Assembly (NCBI GenBank): GCA_002239105.1
Contig: MPNQ01000001.1
Coordinates: forward strand, 62,001-126,000
DNA length: 64,000 nucleotides
Reading direction: 5' to 3'
DNA from: a marine group bacterium Sva0996 bin134
GTDB lineage: Bacteria > Actinomycetota > Acidimicrobiia > Acidimicrobiales > Bin134
Part shown: in pieces, positions 26,866-36,898 of the stretch
How the letters are laid out: each line of letters begins with the position of its first letter
Numbering within the stretch: position 1 is the stretch's first letter
Notes under the pieces: generated by a model
Told to the model about the DNA's origin: nothing
The model's database searches: none
Seen by the model: the letters and a program-made list of their open reading frames with translations, nothing else
Position numbers and translations under genes: made by a program

Positions 26866-27871
26866 CTTCGGCCTCGTTGTACTGGTCCTCGCCGTGGTGG
26901 CAGGCGGACTCCTGATTGCCTATGGGGCGCAGCTCAGGGATCTCTTGGGAACAGAGCGGGGTGGCTCGGGGACAGCGGGGGGCGAAGGCGCATCCGGGAG
27001 GTGGGGCCAGCATGGAAGGCGGAGCCCCCTCGATGGGCATCAGCCGGGTTCCTTTGGGGGCATCGAGGCGGGGGATCGACCCGAGCAGCCCGGCGGTGTA
27101 GGGGTGGCTGGGTCGTTCGAACACGCCGTCGGCTATCCCGGTCTCGGCCGCTCGCCCGGCATACATGACCAAGATCCGATGGGCGATGCGGGCCACCACA
27201 CCGAGGTCGTGGGTGATTATGACCAGCGCCGAGCCGGTCGCCTCCCGGGCTCGCTCGAGCACGTCTATCACCTGGGCCTGAATGGTGACATCGAGGGCGG
27301 TGGTGGGCTCATCGGCGATTAGCAGGTCGGGATCGTTGGCAATGGCCATGGCGATCATGGCCCGCTGGCGCATCCCGCCTGACAGCTCATGGGGATAGGA
27401 ATCCACCCGCTGGCTGGGGTTGGGAATGCCCACCAAATCGAGCAGCTCGACTGCCTTGGACCGGGCCGTGCGGGAATTGACCCGCTGGTGGATGCGGACT
27501 CCCTCGGCGATCTGGGCCCCGACGGCCATCACCGGGTTCAGCGAGGTCATCGGGTCTTGGAACACCATCGAGATGGACGATCCCCGCAGCCGTTCGAGGT
27601 CTTTGTCGGACATGGCCAGCACATCGCGGCCCCGGTAGGCAATCGACCCACTGACTTGAGCGGTGGCCGGCAACAGGCCCATGGCGGCCATGACGCTGAC
27701 CGATTTGCCCGAGCCCGACTCCCCGGCGATGGCAAGCACTTCGCCTTCGTACACGTCCCAGCCCACACTCCGCACTGCCTGTACGTCGCCGTCGGGGGTG
27801 GGGAAGGTGACCTCTAGGTCGCGCACCGATAGCACCGGGATCTCAGCTCGGGAACTGGTCTGGCCGGTCAT
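26858..27871 (-). CDS. Oligopeptide/dipeptide ABC transporter ATP-binding protein, DppD/OppD type
   Basis: A 337-residue ATPase: Walker [10 protein letters not shown], signature LSGGMRQR, Walker B LLIADEP, and the same peptide-importer C-terminal extension ([29 protein letters not shown]). The ATG at 27871 overlaps the stop of the permease gene (ATGA at 27868-27871). The open frame upstream to 28417 is antisense-free overlap with the permease gene and is not used. Confidence 0.92.
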   Translation of the reverse strand: MTGQTSSRAEIPVLSVRDLEVTFPTPDGDVQAVRSVGWDVYEGEVLAIAGESGSGKSVSVMAAMGLLPATAQVSGSIAYRGRDVLAMSDKDLERLRGSSISMVFQDPMTSLNPVMAVGAQIAEGVRIHQRVNSRTARSKAVELLDLVGIPNPSQRVDSYPHELSGGMRQRAMIAMAIANDPDLLIADEPTTALDVTIQAQVIDVLERAREATGSALVIITHDLGVVARIAHRILVMYAGRAAETGIADGVFERPSHPYTAGLLGSIPRLDAPKGTRLMPIEGAPPSMLAPPPGCAFAPRCPRATPLCSQEIPELRPIGNQESACHHGEDQYNEAEDV

Positions 27872-28776
27872 CGACGCTGCTCCCGGCGGGGGTCGAGGGC
27901 GTCGCGCAACCCGTCTCCCACAAAGTTCACACACAGCACCAGCACCACCAGCACCGCTCCCGGCAGATAGAACAGCCACCACCGGGTGCGGGCTGCGTCG
28001 CGGCCCTCGTCGACCAGCGATCCCAGCGACACCTCGGGGGGCTGGATGCCGAAGCCCAAGAACGCCAGCGCGGTCTCCAGCAGGATGGCGGTGGCCACCG
28101 TGAGGGTGGCGTACACGATGATCGAGCTCATGGCATTGGGGATTAGGTGGCGGAAGATGATGCGGGTGTTGGACGCCCCCAGGGCCTCGGCTGCTTCGAT
28201 GTACTCCTTCTCCCGGATGGAGAACACCTCGCCCCGCACCACCCGGGCCAACGGTGCCCAGAGGAAAAGGCCGATGATCACCGCCACGAACATGAGGGAG
28301 CTGCCCCCGCTGGCCCGAGTTCGGGTGCCCAGCACCATCAGCACCGGCAGCAGGGGAAGGATCAGCAGGAAGTCCACCAACAGCCCTAGGGCCCCGTCCA
28401 CCCTGCCCCGGAACCATCCCTGAACCGCGCCCAACACCGAGCCCAAAACGGTGGCGATGCCGGCCACCACCACGCTGACATGGACAGAAACCCGCAGCCC
28501 CCGCATGGACTGGGCGAACATGTCATGGCCGATGGTGTCGGTGCCGAACCAGTGGTCGCCCGACGGTCCCTGCGACAGATCAGGCGACAGATCCTTGTAG
28601 CCCCAGCCGGTGAGCGGTTCGGCCAGATAGCTGAAGAGGTAGGCAGCCACCAGCACGACGCCCGCAGCCACCGCCAGCCGGTGGGCTAGGAACCGTCGAA
28701 GCACCAGCTGCCATTGCGAGCGGGCCTCGGTCTGTGAGGGGGTGCCGGCGAGGATGCCGACCGGTACGTCAGCCAT
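27868..28776 (-). CDS. Peptide ABC transporter permease, DppC/OppC type
   Basis: A 302-residue permease with an N-terminal membrane helix (about 40-60) and five more segments. YLFSYLAEPLTGWG precedes the extracytoplasmic loop GDHWFGTDTIGHDMFAQ, a hallmark of DppC. The EAA loop is EYIEAAEALGASNTRIIFRHLIPN. The ATG at 28776 overlaps the DppB-type gene by 8 nt. A start at 28803 is also open but less likely. Confidence 0.92.
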   Translation of the reverse strand: MADVPVGILAGTPSQTEARSQWQLVLRRFLAHRLAVAAGVVLVAAYLFSYLAEPLTGWGYKDLSPDLSQGPSGDHWFGTDTIGHDMFAQSMRGLRVSVHVSVVVAGIATVLGSVLGAVQGWFRGRVDGALGLLVDFLLILPLLPVLMVLGTRTRASGGSSLMFVAVIIGLFLWAPLARVVRGEVFSIREKEYIEAAEALGASNTRIIFRHLIPNAMSSIIVYATLTVATAILLETALAFLGFGIQPPEVSLGSLVDEGRDAARTRWWLFYLPGAVLVVLVLCVNFVGDGLRDALDPRREQRR

Positions 28777-29752
28777 CTCGCACCCTCGGATCCAAGAAGC
28801 CATAGGTCAGGTCGGTCAGCAGGTTGACGACGATCACCGAGATGCCCACCGCCAGCAGCCACCCTTGCGTCACGGCCACATCGCCGTTGAGCAGTGACTC
28901 CAGGAATAGGCGGCCCATGCCCTTCCAGTTGAACACCACCTCGGTGACTACCGTGCCCCCGATGAGGGTGCCGAAGGTCAGCCCGGTGAAGCTCACCACC
29001 GGAAGTAGGGCATTGCGGAGGGCGTGGTGGGTGATGATCCGCCGTCGGGGTACCCCTTTGGCCCGGGCGGTTCGGATGTAGTCGCTTTCCAGCACGTCGA
29101 GCATGGCCGAGCGCTGAAACCGGCTGGTGGCCGCCAGTTGGATCAATACCAAGGTGAGCGCGGGGAGGATGATGTGTCCGGCCCGGTCGGCCCATGTGCC
29201 CCAGAAGTCGGCCTCGAGGCGGGGCGACTGCTCGCCGATGGTGAAGAAGATGCGCCGGCCCCACCAGTCGTTGAACCGGATACCCAGGTCTTTGAGCACG
29301 GCCCCCAGCCAGAACACGGGCATGGCGAAGAACAGGAAGGCGAAGAAGGTGGAGATGTTGTCGAACGCCCCGTACTGGCGCACCGCGCTAACCACTCCCA
29401 CCGCCACGCCGAGGATCACCGAGACCACGGTGGCGGCTATTACTAGCCGCATGGTCACCGAGATCGCTTCGCCCAACAGCGTGGTGACCGCCCGGCCGTT
29501 GTCGGTGGAAGCGCCCATGTTCCCGGCAAATAAGTCGCCCAGCCAGCTTCCATAGCGCTCGATGAGGGGCTTGTCGAGGCCCAGGCTGGCTTCGAGGCGT
29601 TGCACTTGCTCGGCGCCGCCGGGTTGCGACAAAAGGAACACCCGTTGTTCGGCGATGGGGTCGACGGTGGCTACGAGCAGGAAGGCCACCAGGGTGGCGA
29701 AGAAAAGAACGACGATCGAGATCAGCAGCTTGCGTGTCGCGAACCCGAGCAT
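28769..29752 (-). CDS. Peptide ABC transporter permease, DppB/OppB type
   Basis: A 327-residue permease: N-terminal membrane helix (about 9-30), an extracytoplasmic domain with LEASLGLDKPLIERYGSWLGDLFAGN (the DppB pattern), five further helices, and the ATPase-contact loop SDYIRTARAKGVPRRRIITHHALRNA. It lies 11 bp after the binding-protein gene in the same operon. Confidence 0.93.
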   Translation of the reverse strand: MLGFATRKLLISIVVLFFATLVAFLLVATVDPIAEQRVFLLSQPGGAEQVQRLEASLGLDKPLIERYGSWLGDLFAGNMGASTDNGRAVTTLLGEAISVTMRLVIAATVVSVILGVAVGVVSAVRQYGAFDNISTFFAFLFFAMPVFWLGAVLKDLGIRFNDWWGRRIFFTIGEQSPRLEADFWGTWADRAGHIILPALTLVLIQLAATSRFQRSAMLDVLESDYIRTARAKGVPRRRIITHHALRNALLPVVSFTGLTFGTLIGGTVVTEVVFNWKGMGRLFLESLLNGDVAVTQGWLLAVGISVIVVNLLTDLTYGFLDPRVRDG

Positions 29753-29763
29753 TTGTAGAAAAG

Positions 29764-31500
29764 CTAGTTAGCCATAACCCATTCTTCGAGGTTCCAGGTG
29801 AAGCTTTCTAGGGTGGGGTTGTCTTGGATGTTTTGGATGTTGTCGCTCCAGGCCAAGAAGAAGGGCAGCTGGTAGACGGGCGTGTTGGGCAGGGTCTCCC
29901 ACATGAGGGCGTCGGCCTGGTTCAGCAGCTCGGCTTGGCGGTCGAGGTCGAGAGTGAACGTGGCCTCCGTGAGCAGGTCGTTGACCCGGTCGTCGGCGTA
30001 GGCGCCGGGGTTGCTGTCGCTGCCGGTTCCGAACACCTGAAGGGCCGATGTGGCCGGCAGGGGTCCGCCCACCCAGGCGAAGATCACCAGATCGAAGTCT
30101 CCTGGGGGGCCGGGCGGGTCGTTGGTTGAGCCGAATACCGGACCGAATATCTCGCCGCCGGGCAGGTTGTCGATGGTGATTCTGATCCCGGCTTCAGCTA
30201 GCTGGTTCTGCACCAGTTCCTGGAACTGCTCCCGGCGATCATTTCCGCCGGTGGTGCGGATGCGCAGGCTCAGCTGCCGGCCGTCTTTGGCGTATACGTC
30301 GCCGTCGAGCTCCCAGCCGGCTGCTTCCAGCGCGGCGCGGGCCGCGGCCACGTCTCTTTGTTGGAACTGCGCCGGGGTGTTGTCTTGGTACTGGGCTTGG
30401 CCGTTCATGAAGATCCGGTTGCCCAGCGGCTGGGCCGACTCCGAGAACGGCCGCATGAGCGCGGTCACGATCAGCTCTCGATCCAGCGCCAACGCGATGG
30501 CCTGGCGCACCTCCACCGGAACGGTGGCAGTGTTGAACGTGATGTGCTCCCAGGTGGGGCCGAATGTGATGGAGGAATCCACCCCACCAATTCCGTTGAT
30601 CTGTTGCACCAGATCGACCTGGGGTTGGGGATAGATCACGTCGACTTCGCCGTTCTCAAGGGCGAGGGGCAGGTTGCCCACGTCGCTGATGAACCGGAAG
30701 GTGACCTCGTCGATATGGGGACCTTCGCCGAACCAAGTGGGGTTGGCCACCAGGGTCAGATCGCTGCCCGGGTTGTACTCGTCCACCACATAGGGGCCGG
30801 CACCCACGCCGGGGTCGGTCCGGAAGCCTTCACCCCAGTCCCGGCCCAAGTGGGAGGGCGGGAACGGTCCGGAGAACAGCAAGATGTATTCGACGAACGG
30901 TTGGCCCGGCGGCCAGCTCAGCCGAACGGCCTTGTCGTCCACCACCTCCAAGGTGGCGCTGTCGAAGCCCTGGGTGGCCGCGCAGTTGTCTTCGGGGTCG
31001 TTGCAGTTCTCGTAGTAGAACACCATGTCGTCGGAGCTCACCGGGGTGCCGTCGCTCCACGTGGCGTCGGCTCGCAGCCGGTATTCCACCACCAGCGGAT
31101 CCTCGGCGATGATGGTGGGGAGGGTTTCGCAGAAGTAGGGCTCGAAGCTGAAGTCGGGCCGGGTGCGCACGCAGGTGGGCCAGATGGCCCGGGTGATCTG
31201 GCGGCCGGCCAGGAGGTTGTCGCCGGCGGTCAGGTTGTTGAAGTTGGTGATTTCCTGCTCCAACCCGATGACCACTCTGGTGGGATCATCGTCAGTGCTC
31301 GGGGTAGGGGCCTCGGTCGCAGCCGGTGCCTCTTCGGTCGTCGCTGGGGACTCGGCGGGCTCTTGGGCATCTGGAGGAGGCGAGTCGTCGTCGTTGCCGC
31401 ATGCGGCGGCCAGCAGACCGAGGGCCAAGAGGGCCGACACCCAGCGCTTCTTGCCGCAAATTCTCTTTGTGGTTCCCACGCCCGCAACGCTATAGGCCAC
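29764..31500 (-). CDS. Peptide ABC transporter substrate-binding lipoprotein, family 5
   Basis: A protein of up to 578 residues. A lipoprotein signal ends at LLAAAC (Cys34 from the GTG at 31500) and is followed by an acidic Pro/Ala/Thr-rich linker (to about residue 70). The mature domain has the SBP_bac_5 layout, with TWSDGTPVSSDDMVFYYE and SLRIRTTGGNDRREQFQELVQNQL. A second GTG at 31479 would give a more usual signal length; neither has a good ribosome-binding site. First gene of the importer operon. Peptide specificity is inferred from family. Confidence 0.9.
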   Translation of the reverse strand: MAYSVAGVGTTKRICGKKRWVSALLALGLLAAACGNDDDSPPPDAQEPAESPATTEEAPAATEAPTPSTDDDPTRVVIGLEQEITNFNNLTAGDNLLAGRQITRAIWPTCVRTRPDFSFEPYFCETLPTIIAEDPLVVEYRLRADATWSDGTPVSSDDMVFYYENCNDPEDNCAATQGFDSATLEVVDDKAVRLSWPPGQPFVEYILLFSGPFPPSHLGRDWGEGFRTDPGVGAGPYVVDEYNPGSDLTLVANPTWFGEGPHIDEVTFRFISDVGNLPLALENGEVDVIYPQPQVDLVQQINGIGGVDSSITFGPTWEHITFNTATVPVEVRQAIALALDRELIVTALMRPFSESAQPLGNRIFMNGQAQYQDNTPAQFQQRDVAAARAALEAAGWELDGDVYAKDGRQLSLRIRTTGGNDRREQFQELVQNQLAEAGIRITIDNLPGGEIFGPVFGSTNDPPGPPGDFDLVIFAWVGGPLPATSALQVFGTGSDSNPGAYADDRVNDLLTEATFTLDLDRQAELLNQADALMWETLPNTPVYQLPFFLAWSDNIQNIQDNPTLESFTWNLEEWVMAN

Positions 31501-31617
31501 GCTTGGGGGTAACCCTGTTCGTGGACTGTCGCAGATGCCGATAGCATGGCTAGCGAAGGGAACATATCCGGGTGCCCGGCGGTTGTAACCACAGCCGAAA
31601 GCGAAGGAGAGAGATCA

Positions 31618-31884
31618 GTGACATTGGATACAGTCCGCAACCCAGCGGCCCTCATCGAGATCACCGAGTTGGTGGATGGGCTTCTGGACGCCATCGATGG
31701 GGAGCTCACCAGCCGCTCCCGGGTGGTAGACGGGCTGTTGGATCTGCGTCTCGCTGCTTCTGATCTTCCCGAGGTGGTCGCCCAAGTCGACGACTGTCTG
31801 GCCACATTGCCTGGACACACCACGGTGGCGAACCGTTGGTGGATGGAGACGTTGGCCGACCTCCGCACCGCCGCTTCTAACTAG
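31618..31884 (+). CDS. Small hypothetical protein
   Basis: An 88-residue, probably all-helical acidic protein (TELVDGLLDAIDGELTSRSRVVDGLLDL). No family recognised. The GTG at 31618 is chosen because AAGGAGAG at about 31604-31611 is well spaced from it; the frame is open from an ATG at 31546 that lacks such a site. It sits between the divergent importer operon and the coxL-like gene. Confidence 0.55.
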   Translation: MTLDTVRNPAALIEITELVDGLLDAIDGELTSRSRVVDGLLDLRLAASDLPEVVAQVDDCLATLPGHTTVANRWWMETLADLRTAASN

Positions 31885-31963
31885 CGCCTCCTAACTCCGG
31901 CGGAGGCCGGCTGCACTGAAATAGATGGGGGGATACGCTCGCGGGTGGATCTGGAGGTGCGAG

Positions 31964-34315
31964 ATGTCTGAATCCTCGACGGCGGTGGTGGGGAGTCGGT
32001 TGCTTCGGAAGGAGGATCCTGAACTGCTGACTGGGGAGGCCCGGTTTGTGGATGATTTGGACCTCACGGGGGCTTTGTGGGTGGCGTGTGTGCGGAGTCC
32101 TCATGCGCATGCTCGTATCCGCTCGGTCGACCTCAGTGCTGCTCTTGAGGCTGATGGAGTGGTGGCTGCTTATTCGGGGGGTGATCTGGCCGAGTCTTGG
32201 GGACCGCTGCCTTGTGCTTGGCCAGTGACCGATGACATGAAGAATCCGGCGCACCTGCCTATCGCGGTGGACAAGGCCAACTACGTGGGTGATGTGGTGG
32301 CGGTGGTGCTGGCCGATGACCGCTACGGGGCGGCTGACGCGGCCGCTTTGGTGGAGGTGGACTACGAGCCGCTCGACGCGGTGGTCGATTTGGAAGACGC
32401 GCTGGCCGACAGCACCGTCATCCACGATGATCTGGGCACCAACTCCTCCTACACCTGGGAGCTGACGCCCGATGCTGATGCGGTGGAGGCTGCGTTCTCC
32501 GGTGCCGACCATGTGGTGTCGGAGCGCTACATCCAGCAGCGGCTCATCCCTGCGGCCATGGAGCCCCGGGGGGTGGTGGCCGTGCCGGCGCCGTTCGGGG
32601 GCGATATCACCATCTACTCGGCCACCCAGATTCCCCACATCCTCAAGGTCATGGTGGCACTCACCCTGGGGCTGCCCGAGCAGAAGGTGCGGGTGGTGGC
32701 CCCTGCGGTGGGAGGCGGGTTCGGCTCCAAGCTGAACGTGTACGCCGAGGAGATCATGTGCACGGCGCTGGCGCTGCGCCACGGCGTGCCGGTGCGCTGG
32801 ACCGAGGGCCGCTCCGAGGCCGCCGGGTCCACCATCCAGGGCCGGGGCCAGATCCAAGACATCGAGTTGGCCGCCGATGCCGAGGGCCGCATCAGCGCGG
32901 TGCGGGTGAAGTTGGTAGCCGACATGGGGGCCTATCTCCAGTTGGTGACCCCGGGCGTGCCCCTGTTGGGCGCCTTCTTGTATCACGGCTGCTACGACAT
33001 CCCGAACTACTCCTTCGTGTGCACGGGGGTGTTCACCAACATGACCCCCACCGACGCTTACCGGGGGGCGGGCCGGCCCGAGGCCACCTATGCCATTGAG
33101 CGGGCCATGGACTCGCTGGCCGCGGCCGTTGGCGTGGATCCCGCGGAGATCAGGCGGCGCAACTTCATCGCCCCCGAGCAGTTCCCCTACGAGTCGGGAG
33201 CGGGGCTGCTGTTCGACAGCGGCAACTACCCCCAGGCCCTGGAACGAGCCCTGGAGGTGGTGGACTACGAGGGCCTGCGGGCCCAACAGGCCGAGCGCCG
33301 GGCCGCCGGCGACACCCGCCAACTGGGGGTGGGTCTGTCGAGCTATGTGGAGATGTGCGGCCTGGCCCCCAGTCGGGTGCTGGCCTCGCTCAACTATGCG
33401 GCCGGCGGCTGGGAGTCGGCCACCGTGCGGGTGCTGCCCACCGCCAAGGTGCAGGTGGTGACCGGCACCTCGCCCCACGGCCAGGGCCATGAGACGTGCT
33501 GGTCGATGATCGTGGCCGACCAGCTAGGCGTGGACCCCGACGATGTTGAGGTGTTGCACTCCGACACGGCCATCTCCCCGCTGGGACTCGACTCCTACGG
33601 CTCCCGCTCGCTATCGGTGGGTGGCACTGCGGTGTATATGGCGGCTGAGAAGGTCATCGACAAGGCCCGGTTGATTGCCGCCCACCAGATGGAGGCCAAT
33701 GCCGAGGACTTGGAGTTCTCCGATGGCACCTTTCGGGTGAAGGGTCAGCCCGACGCGGAGATGCCGCTCGCCGCGGTGGCCTTCGAGGCGTTCACTGCCC
33801 ACAACCTGCCCGATGGCCTCGAGCCCAACCTAGAGGGCCACATGACTTGGGATCCGCCCAACTTCACCTTCCCGTTCGGGACCCACGTCGCCGTTGTTGA
33901 GGTGGACACCGAGACCGGTGACGTGGAGATGGTGGACTACGTGGCCGTTGACGATTGCGGCAACCAGATCAACCCGATGGTGGTTGAGGGCCAGATCCAC
34001 GGCGGCATCCTCCAAGGGGTGGCTCAGGCGCTGTGGGAGGAGGCGGCGTTCGACGCCGAAGGACAGCCCCGCAATGTCAGTTTCCTGGACTACCTGGTGC
34101 CGTCGCCGGCGGAGACCCTGTCGTTCCGCACCGACTCCACGGTGACTCCCAGCCCCACCAACCCGATGGGGGTGAAGGGCATCGGCGAGGCCGGCACAAT
34201 CGCCTCCACCCCGGCGGTGATAAACGCCATCGTCGACGCTCTGTCCCCACTGGGGATCAGCGACGTGGCCATGCCAGCCACACCCGAGCGGATCTGGGGA
34301 CTGATCTCCGGGTAG
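31964..34315 (+). CDS. Xanthine dehydrogenase-family molybdopterin-binding subunit (CoxL-like, form II)
   Basis: A 783-residue large subunit of a molybdenum hydroxylase. The ATG at 31964 has GGAGG upstream. The active-site loop reads AYRGAGR (365-371), the pattern of form II CoxL and related hydroxylases, and not the AYRCSFR of true aerobic CO dehydrogenase. GGGFGSKL, and the C-terminal KGIGEAGTIASTPAVINAIVDAL with the conserved Glu, are present. Substrate is probably an aldehyde, purine or other heterocycle. The medium (FAD) and small (2Fe-2S) subunits are not encoded nearby. Confidence 0.88.
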   Translation: MSESSTAVVGSRLLRKEDPELLTGEARFVDDLDLTGALWVACVRSPHAHARIRSVDLSAALEADGVVAAYSGGDLAESWGPLPCAWPVTDDMKNPAHLPIAVDKANYVGDVVAVVLADDRYGAADAAALVEVDYEPLDAVVDLEDALADSTVIHDDLGTNSSYTWELTPDADAVEAAFSGADHVVSERYIQQRLIPAAMEPRGVVAVPAPFGGDITIYSATQIPHILKVMVALTLGLPEQKVRVVAPAVGGGFGSKLNVYAEEIMCTALALRHGVPVRWTEGRSEAAGSTIQGRGQIQDIELAADAEGRISAVRVKLVADMGAYLQLVTPGVPLLGAFLYHGCYDIPNYSFVCTGVFTNMTPTDAYRGAGRPEATYAIERAMDSLAAAVGVDPAEIRRRNFIAPEQFPYESGAGLLFDSGNYPQALERALEVVDYEGLRAQQAERRAAGDTRQLGVGLSSYVEMCGLAPSRVLASLNYAAGGWESATVRVLPTAKVQVVTGTSPHGQGHETCWSMIVADQLGVDPDDVEVLHSDTAISPLGLDSYGSRSLSVGGTAVYMAAEKVIDKARLIAAHQMEANAEDLEFSDGTFRVKGQPDAEMPLAAVAFEAFTAHNLPDGLEPNLEGHMTWDPPNFTFPFGTHVAVVEVDTETGDVEMVDYVAVDDCGNQINPMVVEGQIHGGILQGVAQALWEEAAFDAEGQPRNVSFLDYLVPSPAETLSFRTDSTVTPSPTNPMGVKGIGEAGTIASTPAVINAIVDALSPLGISDVAMPATPERIWGLISG

Positions 34316-34324
34316 TAGAGGCGG

Positions 34325-36898
34325 CTAGCCGCCGTTGGCGGTAGACAAGGCAAGGGCCGCGTTGATGAGGCCTAGGTGGGAGTAGGCCTGGGGGTGGTTG
34401 CCCAGCAGGCGCTCGTCGGCCGGGTCGTATTGCTCGGGCAACAGGCCGGTAGGGCCGCAGAGGTCGAGGTAGCGGTCGAATAAGGCCCGGGCGTCGTCGA
34501 GCTGGCCAATGAGCACGTAGGCCTCGATCAGCCACGACGTGCAGATCAAGAACCCGCCTTCGGTGCCGGGCAGTCCGTCGTCGTGGCGGTAGCGGTACAC
34601 CGTCTGGCCGTCTCGCAGCTCGGCTTCCACCGCTTTGAGGGTGGACACGAAGCGGGGGTCGGTCGGGGGCAGCAGCCCGCTCAGTCCGATCCACAGCAGA
34701 CTGGCGTCGAGGTCGGTGGATCCGTAAGCGGTGGTGTAGGAGTGGCGCTGCTCGCTCCAACCGCTCTCGACCACATCGGCGGCAATCTGGTGGCGCAGGG
34801 GACTCCAGTACGGGGCCAGCTCCGGGTCGAGGCGCTCGGCGATCTTGATGGCCCGGTCCACCGCCATCCAGCACATCACCTTGGAGTGGACATGGTGGCG
34901 GGGCGGGCGGCGCTCCTCCCAGATGCCGTGGTCGGGTTCATGCCAGCGGGTGGCCACCGCACCCACCACCGCCTTCACCACCTCCCAGTGCCGGTCGGTG
35001 AGGGTCACCTCGGCGTCGCACAGCCTCCAGGCCAGGTCGACTACCGGGCCGAACACATCGAGCTGCACCTGGTGTTCGGCTGCGTTGCCGATTCGCACCG
35101 GGCGGCTTCCCGCGTAGCCGGCTAACTCGGGCAGCACCGCCTCGGGCAGGGCCTCGTCGCCCACCAGCGGATACACCGGTCGAAGCTGCTCGGGGCTGGG
35201 GAGGTGCTCCACCCGGTCGAGAATCCAGTCGAGCAGATCACCGGCCTCCTGGCTGCTGCCCAAGGCCAGCAGCGCGGCTGCGCTCATGCTGGCGTCCCGG
35301 GGCCAGCAGTAGCGGTAGTCCCAGTTTCGTACGCCGCCCATCACCTCAGGCAGGCTTGTGGTGGCCGCGGCCAGCATTGCCCCCGAGGGCTGGTGGCACA
35401 GCGCTTTGAGCACCAGTGCTGACCGCTCGACTTCTTCGCTTGCTGTGGGCGGCAGTGTCAGCGTCTTCACCCAGTCTTGCCAGTGGTGTTCTGTGGTTTG
35501 TCGCCGGTCGGATTCGGTTAGGTCGGTGCGGTGGGGGCGGCCGTGGACGCCGAGGCGAAGCATCAGCTCCAGCGGTGTCCTATCCAGCTCGATGTCAGCC
35601 ACCGCGGTCTGGTGGGGGCCGTCGTCGACGATGTCCCAGCTCACACCGGGTGACAGCAGAACCATGGTTTCGGCGGCCCCCCACACTTCGAGGCCGCCGT
35701 CGATCACGTGCAGCCCCGTGGGGGCTCGGCCGAAGTCCAGCCGGGGGGCAAACTCAATGCGGATCCGCCCGGTTCCGTCGATGGCCCGGATCAAGTTGGT
35801 GCGCCCCGCCGGCTCGGTGGGCCGCCCGTCAGAGCAGTCCAGGTAGTCGGTCACCGTAACGTCTGACCATCGGGTCTCGGTGATCATGGTGCCGTCCAGG
35901 TAGCGATGGGAGATGGGCGGGCTGTCGTCGGGCCGGCTGATGGAGAAATGCCCGGCCCTAGCGCCCCCCAGTAGGCCAGCGAACACCGCCGGGGAGTCGG
36001 CTCGGGGATGGCACATCCAATTGACCGAGGCATCGGCGGTGACCAATGCCACCGTCCGCTGGTCGCTGAGCAGGCTGTGGCGTTCGATGGGTAAGGCGTG
36101 CTCGCCCATCAGCCAGGCCCGCCGCCGCGCGGCCAGCAGAGCCAGCACTTGAGCCACCGCCTGGGGGTCGTCCAACCTAGCGCGGGCCAGGGTGGGCCCC
36201 ACGCCCACCTTCAGCCCCAAATCGGGGCCGGCCAGCCGCGCGAAGCCGTCCTCGTCGGTCACGTCGTCACCCGCGAATATCACCGCTTCGGCCGACACAT
36301 CGGTTCTCAGCCGGTCTAAGGCGTCGCCTTTGTTGAGGTTGAGCACCGAGAGCTCCACCACCATCTTCCCGGACTTGACGTGAACGCCGTCCCACTTGCC
36401 CGGGCCGTTCAGCACTTCATCTACCGCTTGGACGGCGATCTCGGGGTCGGCCTTGCGGTAGTGGAAGGCGACCCCGGCGGGCTTGGGCTCGATGATGAAC
36501 CCGTGGTCGCGCCGGGCAATGTCGTTCAACTCCACCAGCACCCGGTCGCGTCGCTCCCGCTGATCATGAGACAGGTCGTCGGCGAAGCCCACGTCGAACT
36601 CGGTGCCGTGGCTGCCCACCAGGTGGATCTCCTCGGGCAGGCGGCTTAGTGCAGCCAGATCCCGTAGGGCTCGCCCGGAGATCACCGCCACATGGGTGTC
36701 GGGCATGGCCGCGAGCTGTCGCAGGGCGACCACTGACTCCCGGGTGGGTCGGGCTTCATCGGGATTGTCGATGATGGGGGACAAAGTGCCGTCGTAGTCA
36801 CAGGCCACCAGCAGTACCGGCACCCGGGCCAGCTCCCGAATCTTGGTGTCAGTTTGTTCGGCGGTCATTATCGGGCCGCCCGCGGTGGTCCCAGTCAT
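34325..36898 (-). CDS. Trehalose-6-phosphate phosphatase fused to GH15 family glycoside hydrolase
   Basis: An 857-residue two-domain protein. Residues about 25-260 are a HAD-type trehalose-phosphatase with the nucleophile motif DYDGTLSP (Asp34, Asp36) and FAGDDVTDEDGF. Residues about 270-857 match GH15 trehalase/glucoamylase-like proteins: NWDYRYCWPRDAS, IGNAAEHQVQLDVFG, GIWEERRPPRHHVHSKVMCW and EQYDPADERLLGNHPQAYSHLG. The ATG at 36898 overlaps the otsA stop (ATGA). The protein would make trehalose and might also hydrolyse it or a related glucan; GH15 specificity is not certain. Confidence 0.88.
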   Translation of the reverse strand: MTGTTAGGPIMTAEQTDTKIRELARVPVLLVACDYDGTLSPIIDNPDEARPTRESVVALRQLAAMPDTHVAVISGRALRDLAALSRLPEEIHLVGSHGTEFDVGFADDLSHDQRERRDRVLVELNDIARRDHGFIIEPKPAGVAFHYRKADPEIAVQAVDEVLNGPGKWDGVHVKSGKMVVELSVLNLNKGDALDRLRTDVSAEAVIFAGDDVTDEDGFARLAGPDLGLKVGVGPTLARARLDDPQAVAQVLALLAARRRAWLMGEHALPIERHSLLSDQRTVALVTADASVNWMCHPRADSPAVFAGLLGGARAGHFSISRPDDSPPISHRYLDGTMITETRWSDVTVTDYLDCSDGRPTEPAGRTNLIRAIDGTGRIRIEFAPRLDFGRAPTGLHVIDGGLEVWGAAETMVLLSPGVSWDIVDDGPHQTAVADIELDRTPLELMLRLGVHGRPHRTDLTESDRRQTTEHHWQDWVKTLTLPPTASEEVERSALVLKALCHQPSGAMLAAATTSLPEVMGGVRNWDYRYCWPRDASMSAAALLALGSSQEAGDLLDWILDRVEHLPSPEQLRPVYPLVGDEALPEAVLPELAGYAGSRPVRIGNAAEHQVQLDVFGPVVDLAWRLCDAEVTLTDRHWEVVKAVVGAVATRWHEPDHGIWEERRPPRHHVHSKVMCWMAVDRAIKIAERLDPELAPYWSPLRHQIAADVVESGWSEQRHSYTTAYGSTDLDASLLWIGLSGLLPPTDPRFVSTLKAVEAELRDGQTVYRYRHDDGLPGTEGGFLICTSWLIEAYVLIGQLDDARALFDRYLDLCGPTGLLPEQYDPADERLLGNHPQAYSHLGLINAALALSTANGG

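Noticed and set aside
31877..33490. 537-codon open frame antisense to the CoxL-type gene
   Set aside because: His/Gly-rich composition typical of reverse-complement frames; no recognisable domain.
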